From a virus: a DNA stretch of 21,974 nucleotides. A program made the position numbers and the translations under genes. The notes below the pieces were generated by a model. The model was not told the DNA's origin, made no database searches, and saw nothing but the letters and a program-made list of their open reading frames with translations. Location: positions 1 through 21,974 of the IMG/VR virus record IMGVR_UViG_3300036945_001261, one strand, 5' to 3'. Shown here in pieces: positions 14,382 to 20,576 of the stretch; within the stretch, counting starts at the first letter, position 1; every line of letters starts with the position of its first letter.

Positions 14382-15535
14382 CGCCAGAGCTGCTGCGCGT
14401 CGCCACCGGCTGCACCCAGGCCGCCGCAGAGCGCTTCGCTGCGCCGCTGGCTGCCGCGTGCGCGTTCTACGGCATCGACACCCCGCAGCGCCTGGCCGCG
14501 TTTTTGGCGCAGATTGGGCATGAGTCTGGCGCGCTGCGCTATGTGAGTGAGCTGTGGGGGCCAACCGCGGCGCAGGCGCGCTACGAAGGCCGCGCCGACC
14601 TGGGCAACACGCAGCCCGGCGACGGCGAACGCTTCAAGGGCCACGGCCTGATTCAGACTACGGGCCGCTTCAACCACGCCCGCGTGCGCGACAGGCTGCG
14701 CGACCGCTTCCCGGCCCTGAACGTGCCCGACTTCGAACTCGACCCCGAGGCGCTGACGGATCCGCAGTGGGCCGCCCTGAGCGCCGCCGACTATTGGGAC
14801 GACCGCAAGCTCAATGCGCTGGCCGATGCCGGCGAGTTCGCCACCATCACCCGCAAGATCAACGGCGGGCTGAACGGCCAGGCCGACCGGCTGGCGCGCT
14901 GGGAGCGCGCCAAGAACGCACTGCAATTGCCCACCCAGCCCACCCAGCCCGCGCAAACGCTACCACTTTTCCATCTCGGCCCCGAGCCGCAACAGGAGCA
15001 ACCCACCATGCCATTGCCACTCATCATCGGCGCGCTGCTGCCGAGCATCATCGAAGCCATCCCCAAGCTGGGCAAGTTGTTCGGCAGCGGCAGCGAGGTG
15101 GCCGAGCGCAACGTCAAGGCCGCCGAGCTAGCCGTCACCATCGTCAAGGAAGCTGTCGGGGCGCGCAACGAGCAGGAGGCGGCTGAGATACTCAAAGCCG
15201 ACCCCGCGGCGGCGCAGGCGGCCATTGCGGCGGTCGAGCAGCGGTGGTTTGAGTTGAGCGAGTCCGGCGGCGGCGGGATCGACGGAGCGCGCAAGGCCGA
15301 TGCAGCCGTGACTGGCGAAAAGGGCATGCTGCACAGCCCGAGCTTCTGGGTGGCCGTGGCCCTGCTGCCGCTGGTTTACATGATCGTGGGCAGCGTGGTC
15401 GGGCTGTTCGGGGCGCCGTGGTCGGATGATGTACGCAGCGCCATCGCCAACGGCGTCGTGGGCATTGTGCTCGGCTCGGTGGGTGGCTATTACTTCGGGC
15501 AGAGCACGTCGCGCAATCGCACGCCAGCACCGTAG
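14378..15535 (+). CDS. Endolysin, GH19 family, fused to C-terminal membrane domain
   Basis: A 385-aa protein. Residues 1 to about 190 are a GH19 (chitinase/lysozyme type) domain that cleaves the sugar backbone of peptidoglycan. Visible motifs are GHES at 47-50 with the likely catalytic Glu49, ARYEGR at 67-72, LGNTQPGDG, and KGHGLIQTTGR at 87-97. A Pro/Thr/Gln-rich linker follows (about 190-210), then a 175-residue domain with a hydrophobic start (MPLPLIIGALLP), a helical Ala/Glu-rich part, and two membrane segments near residues 325-346 and 356-375. GH19 endolysins usually lack this domain. The GTG start has GGCGG upstream and overlaps the previous stop (GTGA). The internal AUG at 15008 with its own ribosome binding site suggests a second product. 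Confidence 0.92.
   Translation: MTPELLRVATGCTQAAAERFAAPLAAACAFYGIDTPQRLAAFLAQIGHESGALRYVSELWGPTAAQARYEGRADLGNTQPGDGERFKGHGLIQTTGRFNHARVRDRLRDRFPALNVPDFELDPEALTDPQWAALSAADYWDDRKLNALADAGEFATITRKINGGLNGQADRLARWERAKNALQLPTQPTQPAQTLPLFHLGPEPQQEQPTMPLPLIIGALLPSIIEAIPKLGKLFGSGSEVAERNVKAAELAVTIVKEAVGARNEQEAAEILKADPAAAQAAIAAVEQRWFELSESGGGGIDGARKADAAVTGEKGMLHSPSFWVAVALLPLVYMIVGSVVGLFGAPWSDDVRSAIANGVVGIVLGSVGGYYFGQSTSRNRTPAP
15008..15535 (+). CDS. Possible internal product: 175-aa holin-like membrane protein
   Basis: The C-terminal part of the endolysin frame can be made alone from ATG 15008. AGGAG lies at 14994-14998, 9 bases upstream, a much better Shine-Dalgarno sequence than random coding DNA usually has. 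The product starts with MPLPLIIGALLPSIIEAIPK and ends with two membrane segments and SRNRTPAP. This reads like a protein that in other phages could be a separate gene with a lysis or membrane role; that comparison is from memory. It may be that the ancestral endolysin stop codon was lost and the two genes fused in frame. Whether both the fusion and the short form are made is not decidable here. Confidence 0.45.
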   Translation: MPLPLIIGALLPSIIEAIPKLGKLFGSGSEVAERNVKAAELAVTIVKEAVGARNEQEAAEILKADPAAAQAAIAAVEQRWFELSESGGGGIDGARKADAAVTGEKGMLHSPSFWVAVALLPLVYMIVGSVVGLFGAPWSDDVRSAIANGVVGIVLGSVGGYYFGQSTSRNRTPAP

Positions 15536-15548
15536 GGGCGAATCTGAT

Positions 15549-15947
15549 CTAGCAGGGCCGCCTTGCCGCTAGGGCTGCTCTGTCGGCGTCCTGTTCGCGA
15601 AACCAATCAGAGGCGCTGTGCCGCCAGTCGCGGTCGCGATCTATCAGCACTTCCGAGCCGTCCGGCTCGGCGAGGGTTCGAGAGAGGCCTTCGCCCCAGC
15701 GATCCTCGTGCATCAAAAGGTACTCAAAGTCGCAATTGTCGGTAGTCAGGAACGCGCTCACGGGGTGAGTGATTGTTTGATGAGTAGCGTCGCCGTTTTC
15801 CTCTAGCGTGATGCGGGTGTGAAGGTGCCACGCGACGATGGGTTCGATTGCGATCCTTGTCATTTTGCCATCGTCGGAAATGCTGCGCCAGCAGAAAAAC
15901 CAACCCGGCACTGCGGGAATATGCGACTCGATGTGTTTGCAGTTCAT
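15549..15947 (-). CDS. Unknown protein at the end of the late region (moron-like)
   Basis: A 132-aa acidic, soluble protein on the strand opposite to the late genes, ending 13 bases from the endolysin stop (convergent). It starts MNCKHIESHIPAVPGWFF and contains IEPIVAWHLHTRITLEENGD, NCDFEYLLMHEDRWGEGL and DRDRDWRHSASDWFREQDAD. I do not recognise the family. The gene is visibly less GC-rich than the tail genes (a sampled stretch at 15841-15900 is 50 percent GC against about 80 percent at 5401-5460). It has its own sigma70-like promoter, and it lies next to a tRNA-type attachment sequence. Those are marks of a moron or lysogeny gene, but its job is unknown. Confidence 0.7.
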   Translation of the reverse strand: MNCKHIESHIPAVPGWFFCWRSISDDGKMTRIAIEPIVAWHLHTRITLEENGDATHQTITHPVSAFLTTDNCDFEYLLMHEDRWGEGLSRTLAEPDGSEVLIDRDRDWRHSASDWFREQDADRAALAARRPC

Positions 15948-15976
15948 GTGCGAGCGTGGTTGTTTTTGGGGCTCTC

Positions 15977-16005
15977 AGAATTGCAGCATCCCGCTCGCGA
16001 GTCAA
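15977..16005 (-). promoter_or_regulatory. Sigma70-like promoter for the moron-like gene
   Basis: On the minus strand TTGACT (16005-16000) is followed after 17 bases by AATTCT (15982-15977), a good -35 and a weak -10 box. The start codon of the minus-strand gene is about 30 bases further on. Confidence 0.4.
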
Positions 16006-16006
16006 C

Positions 16007-16049
16007 GCTGCAAAAGCAGCCGACTTGTCCGCCAACGTCCGCCGACGTT
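16007..16049. promoter_or_regulatory. Two inverted repeats upstream of the -35 box, candidate operators
   Basis: GCTGC-AAAA-GCAGC (16007-16020) abuts the -35 box, and AACGTC-CGCC-GACGTT (16034-16049) lies 14 bases further upstream. Both are perfect. They could be operators for a repressor or, together, the remains of a terminator after the truncated methyltransferase frame. No T-run follows on either side. Confidence 0.35.
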
Positions 16050-16055
16050 CGGCGC

Positions 16056-16217
16056 TCAAACTTTATTTTGAGATGCCGAAACTTCCCACACGCCGCGCCT
16101 TGCGGAAACTCCTGCTTTGACCCTTGGTGCCCGGGGCCGGACTCGAACCGGCACGCCTTGCGGCTTGCCTCCCAAGATTCCGCCGCCTGCTCCTGCAAAA
16201 AGTGCCAACTCACGCAT
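16056..16217 (-). pseudogene. Truncated C5-cytosine DNA methyltransferase (5' end only)
   Basis: From ATG 16217 the minus strand encodes MRELALFAGAGGGILGG, the N-terminus of Dcm-type C5-cytosine methyltransferases with the FxGxGG cofactor motif I. After about 17 codons homology stops, the frame runs into a tRNA 3' end (16125-16166) and ends at 16056. A purine-rich ribosome binding site (GGAAAGGA) precedes the ATG. The fragment lies just beyond an attC-like site, in the same position that the other cassette genes have relative to their sites. It appears to be the start of a fifth cassette cut off by recombination at the tRNA sequence. Confidence 0.7.
16125..16166 (-). other. tRNA-Leu 3' fragment, probable phage attachment core
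   Basis: Read on the minus strand, the piece has a variable-arm-like hairpin (GCCGCAAGGC), a perfect T stem-loop (GCCGG-TTCGAGT-CCGGC), the 3' acceptor strand CCCGGGC, discriminator A and an encoded CCA at the end. The long variable arm and the expected GCCCGGG acceptor partner fit tRNA-Leu. The D and anticodon arms are absent; a methyltransferase gene start takes their place. Phages often carry the 3' end of a tRNA gene as attP so that integration restores the tRNA. This is therefore probably attP, or attR of a prophage. Confidence 0.75.
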
Positions 16218-16243
16218 AGTCCTTTCCGTTTCTCCACCAAGCC

Positions 16244-16301
16244 ATCTAACCCGTCGCTCGAACGGACGGCCTACGGCCGCCGTTCAGCTCCCACGTTATG
16301 C
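16244..16301 (+). repeat. attC site 1 (58 bp)
   Basis: R'' ATCTAAC (16244-16250), 5-base spacer, L'' GCTCGAACGG (16256-16265), short palindromic centre CGGCC-TAC-GGCCG, L' CCGTTCAGC (16280-16288), 6-base spacer, R' GTTATGC (16295-16301). L'' has one extra C against L', the extrahelical base of integron attC sites. The stop codon of the N4/N6 methyltransferase (TAA on the minus strand, 16298-16296) lies inside R'. Length equals a classical 59-base element. Confidence 0.88.
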
Positions 16302-17291
16302 GTCAATGCTCGCCTCGGCTTCAGCGTCCAGTAGTAGATCGTCCGTCTCTGCACCGATCTTCACGCCAGCCGCAGCCGCGCCGACGTTCTTGCATGCCTG
16401 CCGGTAGTAGCTGGCCTTCAGTTCCGCGCCAACCCCCCGCCGGCCCAGCAGCACCGGGCTATAGACCTCGGACCCCACGCCCATGAATGGCGTGAACACG
16501 GTTTCGCCTGGGTTGCTGAAAAGCTGCACGCAGCGGTCGATCACGTCAAGCTGCAAGGGGTGAACGTGCTTTTCGTCTTCGCCGTCGCGCGCCTCGCGGA
16601 ATGGCAGAACGTGCCCGATGCGGATGTCGTCCCACATGCAATCCGCGTACTGCCGCCAGATCCAATGCGAGAAGCGGTTTTCGGTTTGCTTGCCTTTCCA
16701 CCCGCGATAGCGCATCACTTCGCCAGGCGGGGTGCGGTCGCCTGCATAGTCAAGCATGCCCACCGGGTGCGCCACTGGCACCGGGTTTGCGCCACGCTTG
16801 CGAAAGGTGAGCAACTGGTCACCAGCCGCCACGCCACAGTCGATTGAGTCCTTGACAAGCGACTGATGCGCCAGGTTTTTTTGCATGGTGCGCAGCCGCA
16901 CCGCGAGCGGCTCCTTCCAGATCATGCGACGGCCAGCGAACAGCCAACCCTCGCGCTCGTGAAGTCGGATGATGTCGCCGGGAAAGTCGATGTAGCTGTC
17001 GGTTCCGCTGTTACTGCGCGGCACGTCCATGCAGTGAACTGCGGTCACGCGGCCTGGCATCGTGATGCGGTTCAGTTCGCGCACGCAGAATGCGTACTGC
17101 TCGAAAAACGTCTCGTAATCGTCGCAGTTTGAAAGGTCGCGCTCGCTGCTGCTGTAGTGATACAGCCCACCGAACGGCGGCGAGTAGATCGATAGGTGAA
17201 CGCATGCGTCGGGCATGCCTTGCATAACCTCCACGCAGTCCCCGTGATAAATGGCGAACTTGTCGGTAATCAGTTGGTCATGCACAGCCAT
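16296..17291 (-). CDS. DNA methyltransferase, N4-cytosine/N6-adenine class (beta type)
   Basis: A 331-aa amino-methyltransferase of the N6_N4 family. Motif IV (SPPF, residues 37-40) comes first and the cofactor motif I (FMGVGS, about 269-274) comes last, which is the beta-class order; the SPP form is most often found with N4-cytosine enzymes. It transfers a methyl group from S-adenosylmethionine to DNA, probably to protect phage DNA from host restriction. A strong ribosome binding site (AGGAG, 8 bases before ATG) and a 22-base overlap with the SNF2 gene show joint translation. The stop codon is inside the core box of attC site 1. No restriction endonuclease partner is visible. Confidence 0.92.
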   Translation of the reverse strand: MAVHDQLITDKFAIYHGDCVEVMQGMPDACVHLSIYSPPFGGLYHYSSSERDLSNCDDYETFFEQYAFCVRELNRITMPGRVTAVHCMDVPRSNSGTDSYIDFPGDIIRLHEREGWLFAGRRMIWKEPLAVRLRTMQKNLAHQSLVKDSIDCGVAAGDQLLTFRKRGANPVPVAHPVGMLDYAGDRTPPGEVMRYRGWKGKQTENRFSHWIWRQYADCMWDDIRIGHVLPFREARDGEDEKHVHPLQLDVIDRCVQLFSNPGETVFTPFMGVGSEVYSPVLLGRRGVGAELKASYYRQACKNVGAAAAGVKIGAETDDLLLDAEAEASIDA

Positions 17292-18646
17292 TGCGGTAGC
17301 TCCTGAGTCTTGGTGAAAGCGGAAGCGCGGTCGATTGCCTGGGCGGCATTCATCTCGGCCACGAGGTTAGAAAACATCTTGTCGGCTTGCTCGGCCTTGC
17401 GTTGCAGGTTGCGCAGCACGCCGCGCTCGCCTTCGGTGGTCACGATGTCCACCGTAACCGGGCGCTGCTGCCCGAAGCGCCAGCACCGCCGCACGCCTTG
17501 GTAATACTGCTCGAACGAGTGCGAGGGAAAAAAAGTGATGTGGTTGCAGTGCTGATAGTTCAGGCCCCAAGCGCCGATCTTCGGCTTGGTAATCAGCACG
17601 CGGGCGCGGCCTTCTGCAAAGTCCAACAGCTTGCCTTCCTTCTTGTCGTCGGTGTCGGCGCCGCTGACCTGTATCGCGTCAGGTATCAAGTCCTCTAGCT
17701 GGTCGCCTTCGTCGTTCAGGTGGCACCACACGAGCGCCGGCTGTCCTGTCGGGTTCACAAGGTCGGCCACCCGCGCGCATCGTTCCTTCAGCGTGCGGCG
17801 CCGTTCCTTGCGTTGCTCATCCAGGCCCACGGCGGGCAGTGCGAAAAGGAACCCGTCCGCCACAGTCTCAGCTTCGACCACATGCTCAACCTCGCGCAGT
17901 TCAGGCAGCACGAAACGCGCATCGTCAAACCCGAGGTCAGACGGCCGGCGCACCGCACGCGCCCACGAGCAAACCCAGCGCCAGAACGGAAGCTCGGCGT
18001 GGCCCTTCAGTCGCCACTTGATGACCTCGCCACCAATGCGGCCCTGGGCGCTGTTGTTCATGTCGTTCTTGAAGAACCGATTGAGCATGTCCATGTGGCC
18101 CAGGTAGCCCAGGGCTTCGCTTGAGGTGCCCAACTCCGTGAAGTCGTTCGGCGCGGCCGTTGCCGTCGCCAGCAGGCGATAGGGCAGCTTGCGGGCAAAG
18201 GCCGTGATATCGCCGCGCGTTGCGCCGCTGTAGCTCTTGAGAATGCTGCTCTCGTCGCAGGCCACGCCCACAAACTGCGTCGCGTCGAATAGGTGCAACT
18301 TCTCGTAGTTCGTAATCGTGATGCCAGCGTGTGGCACGCCATTGCGCGACACCTTGGCCTCAATGCCGAACTTCTCCGCATCCTTGGCAATCTGGTGCGT
18401 CACGGCCAGCGGGGTCAGCAGCAGCACGCGCCCGCCAGTGCGCTGCACCACGTTGTCAGCCCATACCAGCTCAATGGCAGTCTTGCCTAGCCCGCAGTCG
18501 GCAAACACTGCCGCCCGGCCCTTGAGCAAGGCCCACTCCACCAGCTCGGCCTGAAAGTCAAACAACCACGACGGCATGCTCACCGGGGCAAAGCCGTGGT
18601 TGCCGTCTAGCTGGGCTTTGCGGTCCAAGAATTGCGCGTAACTCAT
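17270..18646 (-). CDS. SNF2-like DEAD-box helicase / DNA translocase
   Basis: A 458-aa superfamily 2 ATPase. It starts MSYAQFLDRKAQL, has motif I CGLGKT near residues 51-56, motif II CDESS near 130-134 in place of DEAD/DEAH, motif III ATATAAPND, and motif VI QGVRRCWRFGQQRPV near residues 393-407. Phages often pair a SNF2-type helicase with a DNA methyltransferase; remodelling or translocation of DNA in replication or anti-restriction is likely. I chose ATG 18646, with GAGGA 10 bases upstream. A TTG at 18667 would add 7 residues, with a ribosome binding site less well placed. It lies directly after attC site 2 in the direction of transcription and overlaps the methyltransferase gene. Confidence 0.93.
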   Translation of the reverse strand: MSYAQFLDRKAQLDGNHGFAPVSMPSWLFDFQAELVEWALLKGRAAVFADCGLGKTAIELVWADNVVQRTGGRVLLLTPLAVTHQIAKDAEKFGIEAKVSRNGVPHAGITITNYEKLHLFDATQFVGVACDESSILKSYSGATRGDITAFARKLPYRLLATATAAPNDFTELGTSSEALGYLGHMDMLNRFFKNDMNNSAQGRIGGEVIKWRLKGHAELPFWRWVCSWARAVRRPSDLGFDDARFVLPELREVEHVVEAETVADGFLFALPAVGLDEQRKERRRTLKERCARVADLVNPTGQPALVWCHLNDEGDQLEDLIPDAIQVSGADTDDKKEGKLLDFAEGRARVLITKPKIGAWGLNYQHCNHITFFPSHSFEQYYQGVRRCWRFGQQRPVTVDIVTTEGERGVLRNLQRKAEQADKMFSNLVAEMNAAQAIDRASAFTKTQELPQWLCMTN

Positions 18647-18674
18647 AGATTCGTTGTCCTCATACAAAATGCAC

Positions 18675-18774
18675 GCATAACACGTCGGTCAAGCGGAGCG
18701 CCCACGGCGTTCCGCACCTTCTCGCTTCGCCATCACCGTGCCGCCGTGGTCACCCGCTTACCTTGGCGTTAGCC
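18675..18774 (+). repeat. attC site 2 (100 bp)
   Basis: R'' GCATAAC (18675-18681), 5-base spacer, L'' GGTCAAGCGG (18687-18696), L' CCGCTTACC (18754-18762), 5-base spacer, R' GTTAGCC (18768-18774). L'' has one extra C. The stem continues inward: CCACGGCG is matched by CGCCGTGG. The stop of the SPOUT methyltransferase (TAA) lies in R'. Confidence 0.88.
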
Positions 18775-19206
18775 CGCTTGCTTACTGGCACGGTCGTAAA
18801 GCACCACGTTCACCGCGGCCGCCAAGTTCATGCAGTAGCGCGTGGGCACATAGACCACATCGCGGCACCACGCCAGGATGTCGGGGCTCAGCGTGCCATC
18901 CTCGGGCCCGAACACGTAGAACGCGCTCGTCGGGTGTTTGTACCCGGGCAGCGCCTGTGCGCCTTCAATCATGTCCACGGCCACCGGCACGGCGCCGTAC
19001 GGAATCATGGCCCGCAGGTCGTCGCAGGTCAGCAGCGGCAAATGGCGGTGCGCGGCCTGGGTGTCGGTGCGGCTGCGGCGGTAGCGGGTGCCGCTGGCCG
19101 CAATCATGGCCGCGCCATAGCAGCCAGCCGCGCGCAGCACTTCACCCACGTTCAGCGGGTCTTTCGGTTGGTGCAGCCCGATCGCTGCGAATCCGCGTGC
19201 CATCAT
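18769..19206 (-). CDS. SPOUT-class RNA 2'-O-methyltransferase (TrmH/SpoU family)
   Basis: A 145-aa knotted-fold methyltransferase. Motif 1 is NVGEVLRAAG (19-28, with Asn19 and Arg25). Motif 2 is YVFGPEDG (97-104, with Glu102). Motif 3 is VPTRYCMNLAAAVNVVLYDR (120-139). Length is near the minimal members such as TrmL, which methylate the ribose of wobble bases in tRNA-Leu, but substrate cannot be told from sequence. The start is ATGATG at 19206, with GAAGGGGGAA directly before it. The frame is open back to 19443, but that part runs through attC site 3 and gives no family sequence. This is an uncommon cargo for a phage: it could alter host or phage tRNA. Confidence 0.92.
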   Translation of the reverse strand: MMARGFAAIGLHQPKDPLNVGEVLRAAGCYGAAMIAASGTRYRRSRTDTQAAHRHLPLLTCDDLRAMIPYGAVPVAVDMIEGAQALPGYKHPTSAFYVFGPEDGTLSPDILAWCRDVVYVPTRYCMNLAAAVNVVLYDRASKQAG

Positions 19207-19226
19207 TTCCCCCTTCTCAACCGGCG

Positions 19227-19328
19227 GGCTAACCCGTCGTGCAAGCTGAGCCCCAACAGCAGGGCACAGCGGTAGTCTTCGGCACAGCCTGTGGCTGCTG
19301 TTGGTGCCAGCTTCACTCTGCGTTATGC
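19227..19328 (+). repeat. attC site 3 (102 bp)
   Basis: R'' GGCTAAC (19227-19233), 5-base spacer, L'' GTGCAAGCTG (19239-19248), L' CAGCTTCAC (19308-19316), 5-base spacer, R' GTTATGC (19322-19328). L'' has one extra C. Inward, CCAACAGCAG is matched exactly by CTGCTGTTGG. The last codons and stop of the Dam-type gene (19315-19313) fall inside the site. Confidence 0.88.
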
Positions 19329-19774
19329 CCCACAACCACGAAGCCGAGCCGGCTTCGCTGCAGGGCATCCAAGTTGCTGGCGCCGTAGGCCACCAGCGCG
19401 ATCGGGGCGCCGCTGTTGAAAGCAGCCCTGCGCCCGTCCACAAAGTGAAAGTGCGGCCTGCCGCGCAGGAACAGCACGCCCGCCGCGTGGCCCCACACGG
19501 CGCCGTAGAACATGGCCGTCTCGGTCCGCGCCGGAATCAACGCAATGCCGTTGCCGTGGTCGCGCAGCTTCTCCAGCCACTTCACGGCCTCGCGCCCGAA
19601 TGGCGGGTTGCACCACACGCGGCCATGCCACGGCAGCGCCAGGCCATCGTCGGCCGCGGTGTAGTGAGAGGCCGCGGTGTCCCAGGGCCGCGTCACTGGC
19701 GCGCACGGGTCCAGGTCGAACGCGCCCAGCGCCGCCAGGATCTCGGGCGGCGTCAACCACTCGTCGTTCTTCAT
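19313..19774 (-). CDS. Phage-type DNA N6-adenine methyltransferase (Dam)
   Basis: A 153-aa enzyme of the phage N-6-adenine-methyltransferase family. It starts MKNDEWLTPPEILAALG, has DLDPCAP (20-26), the catalytic NPPF motif IV in WCNPPFGR (54-61), IALIPARTET, and GRPHFHF. It methylates adenine in DNA, probably at GATC by family precedent, for restriction escape or replication timing. ATG 19774 gives the usual family start. The open frame runs to 19885, but those 37 extra codons lie mostly in attC site 4. The last residues (GHNAE) are encoded inside the core of attC site 3, so recombination there would change or extend the C-terminus. Confidence 0.9.
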   Translation of the reverse strand: MKNDEWLTPPEILAALGAFDLDPCAPVTRPWDTAASHYTAADDGLALPWHGRVWCNPPFGREAVKWLEKLRDHGNGIALIPARTETAMFYGAVWGHAAGVLFLRGRPHFHFVDGRRAAFNSGAPIALVAYGASNLDALQRSRLGFVVVGHNAE

Positions 19775-19827
19775 GGCTGCGCTCTGGTGCCCACCAAGGC
19801 CGCGTCCGCGTGCTCCGGCACGGTGGG

Positions 19828-19915
19828 GCATAACCCCGCATTCGAGCGGACCCGTAGCGGCATCGGTTTGCTTCGTTGAGGTCATTTCGCGGGTCCGCTC
19901 AATGCAACGTTAGCG
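19828..19915 (+). repeat. attC site 4 (88 bp)
   Basis: R'' GCATAAC (19828-19834), 5-base spacer, L'' ATTCGAGCGG (19840-19849), L' CCGCTCAAT (19895-19903), 5-base spacer, R' GTTAGCG (19909-19915). L'' has one extra C, and the stem continues with GACCCG/CGGGTC. The C-terminal codons of the neighbouring PPC-motif gene run through the R' half of the site. Confidence 0.88.
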
Positions 19916-20481
19916 GGCTTGCAGCGCCCCGCCAGTTCAACAAGCCACCGCGCCAGCTCGGGCGGTGTGTGTTCGTATTCATGCTTAGAAACGCTGGGGC
20001 GGCAAGTTGCGCGGTCACGACCGCCCCATAGACCAACGGTGTGGGTTGCCTCACCCAGCACCAGCGGCAATTCCGGCACCCCTGCGGGCTCGCATCCAAC
20101 CACATAGAGCCGTGTCCGCTTCTGCGCTCGATGCCCCCACCAGTTCTGGTCAATCACTAGCGTGAACCCTCCAAACGCATCGCGCTGGCCCACGGCAGGC
20201 AGGCGCTGTGCGTCCCACAGGGTTGTGCGGTGCGGGTGCTCCAGTACACCGCCAAACTCGCGCACCAGCGCCACAGCCAGCCGCGCCAGATTGCGCTCGT
20301 CGGGGCGCGGCTTGGCATGGTTACGCAAACTGGCCCACGCACGGCATGGTGGGTGCGCCACCACGGGCCACGGGCCGTCGTAGTTGCGGGCATCGCGGGC
20401 CATGTCGTACACCTCAACTCCTGGCAGGGTCTTGTAGTGGCTGTCCTCGCGTGCAAAAAGCACCGCTACGCGCGTCGCCAT
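19882..20481 (-). CDS. PPC-motif protein, possible divergent C5-methyltransferase relative
   Basis: A 199-aa protein. From the chosen start MATRVAVLFAREDS it has GVEVYDMARDAR (21-32), HPPCRAW (43-49), EHPHRTTLW (81-89), QNWWGHRAQKRTRLYVVGC and TPPELARWLVELAGR. The acidic VYD segment, then PPC, then EHP recall motifs II, IV and VI of C5-cytosine methyltransferases, but a clear FxGxG motif is absent, so function is open. I do not recognise a named family. The frame is open up to 20661, with possible starts at 20532 and inside attC site 5; I prefer 20481 because the sequence after it looks conserved. The final residues (about NVALSGPAK) are encoded by attC site 4. Confidence 0.8.
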   Translation of the reverse strand: MATRVAVLFAREDSHYKTLPGVEVYDMARDARNYDGPWPVVAHPPCRAWASLRNHAKPRPDERNLARLAVALVREFGGVLEHPHRTTLWDAQRLPAVGQRDAFGGFTLVIDQNWWGHRAQKRTRLYVVGCEPAGVPELPLVLGEATHTVGLWGGRDRATCRPSVSKHEYEHTPPELARWLVELAGRCKPANVALSGPAK

Positions 20482-20576
20482 CAAGGCCCCGGCAGCGAAC
20501 ACGCCGCCCGCTGCGTCTTCGGCGGCAATCATTTCAGGTGTCAGCAGGCCACGGACTGAGCGCTCCCGAACTAGCC

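Noticed and set aside
16125-16166. A complete, working tRNA gene
   Set aside because: Only the variable arm, T arm and 3' acceptor strand are present; the D and anticodon arms are replaced by methyltransferase coding sequence.
15819-16334. Plus-strand open frame across the tRNA fragment and attC site 1
   Set aside because: Its protein is a translation of the tRNA 3' end and of the attC hairpin; it shows no domain and no ribosome binding site.
18769-19443. Longer form of the SPOUT methyltransferase gene from 19443
   Set aside because: The extension crosses attC site 3 and part of the Dam-type gene; ATG 19206 has a strong ribosome binding site and gives the family length.
19313-19885. Longer form of the Dam-type gene from ATG 19885
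   Set aside because: The additional N-terminus is mostly a translation of attC site 4; the family start is at 19774.
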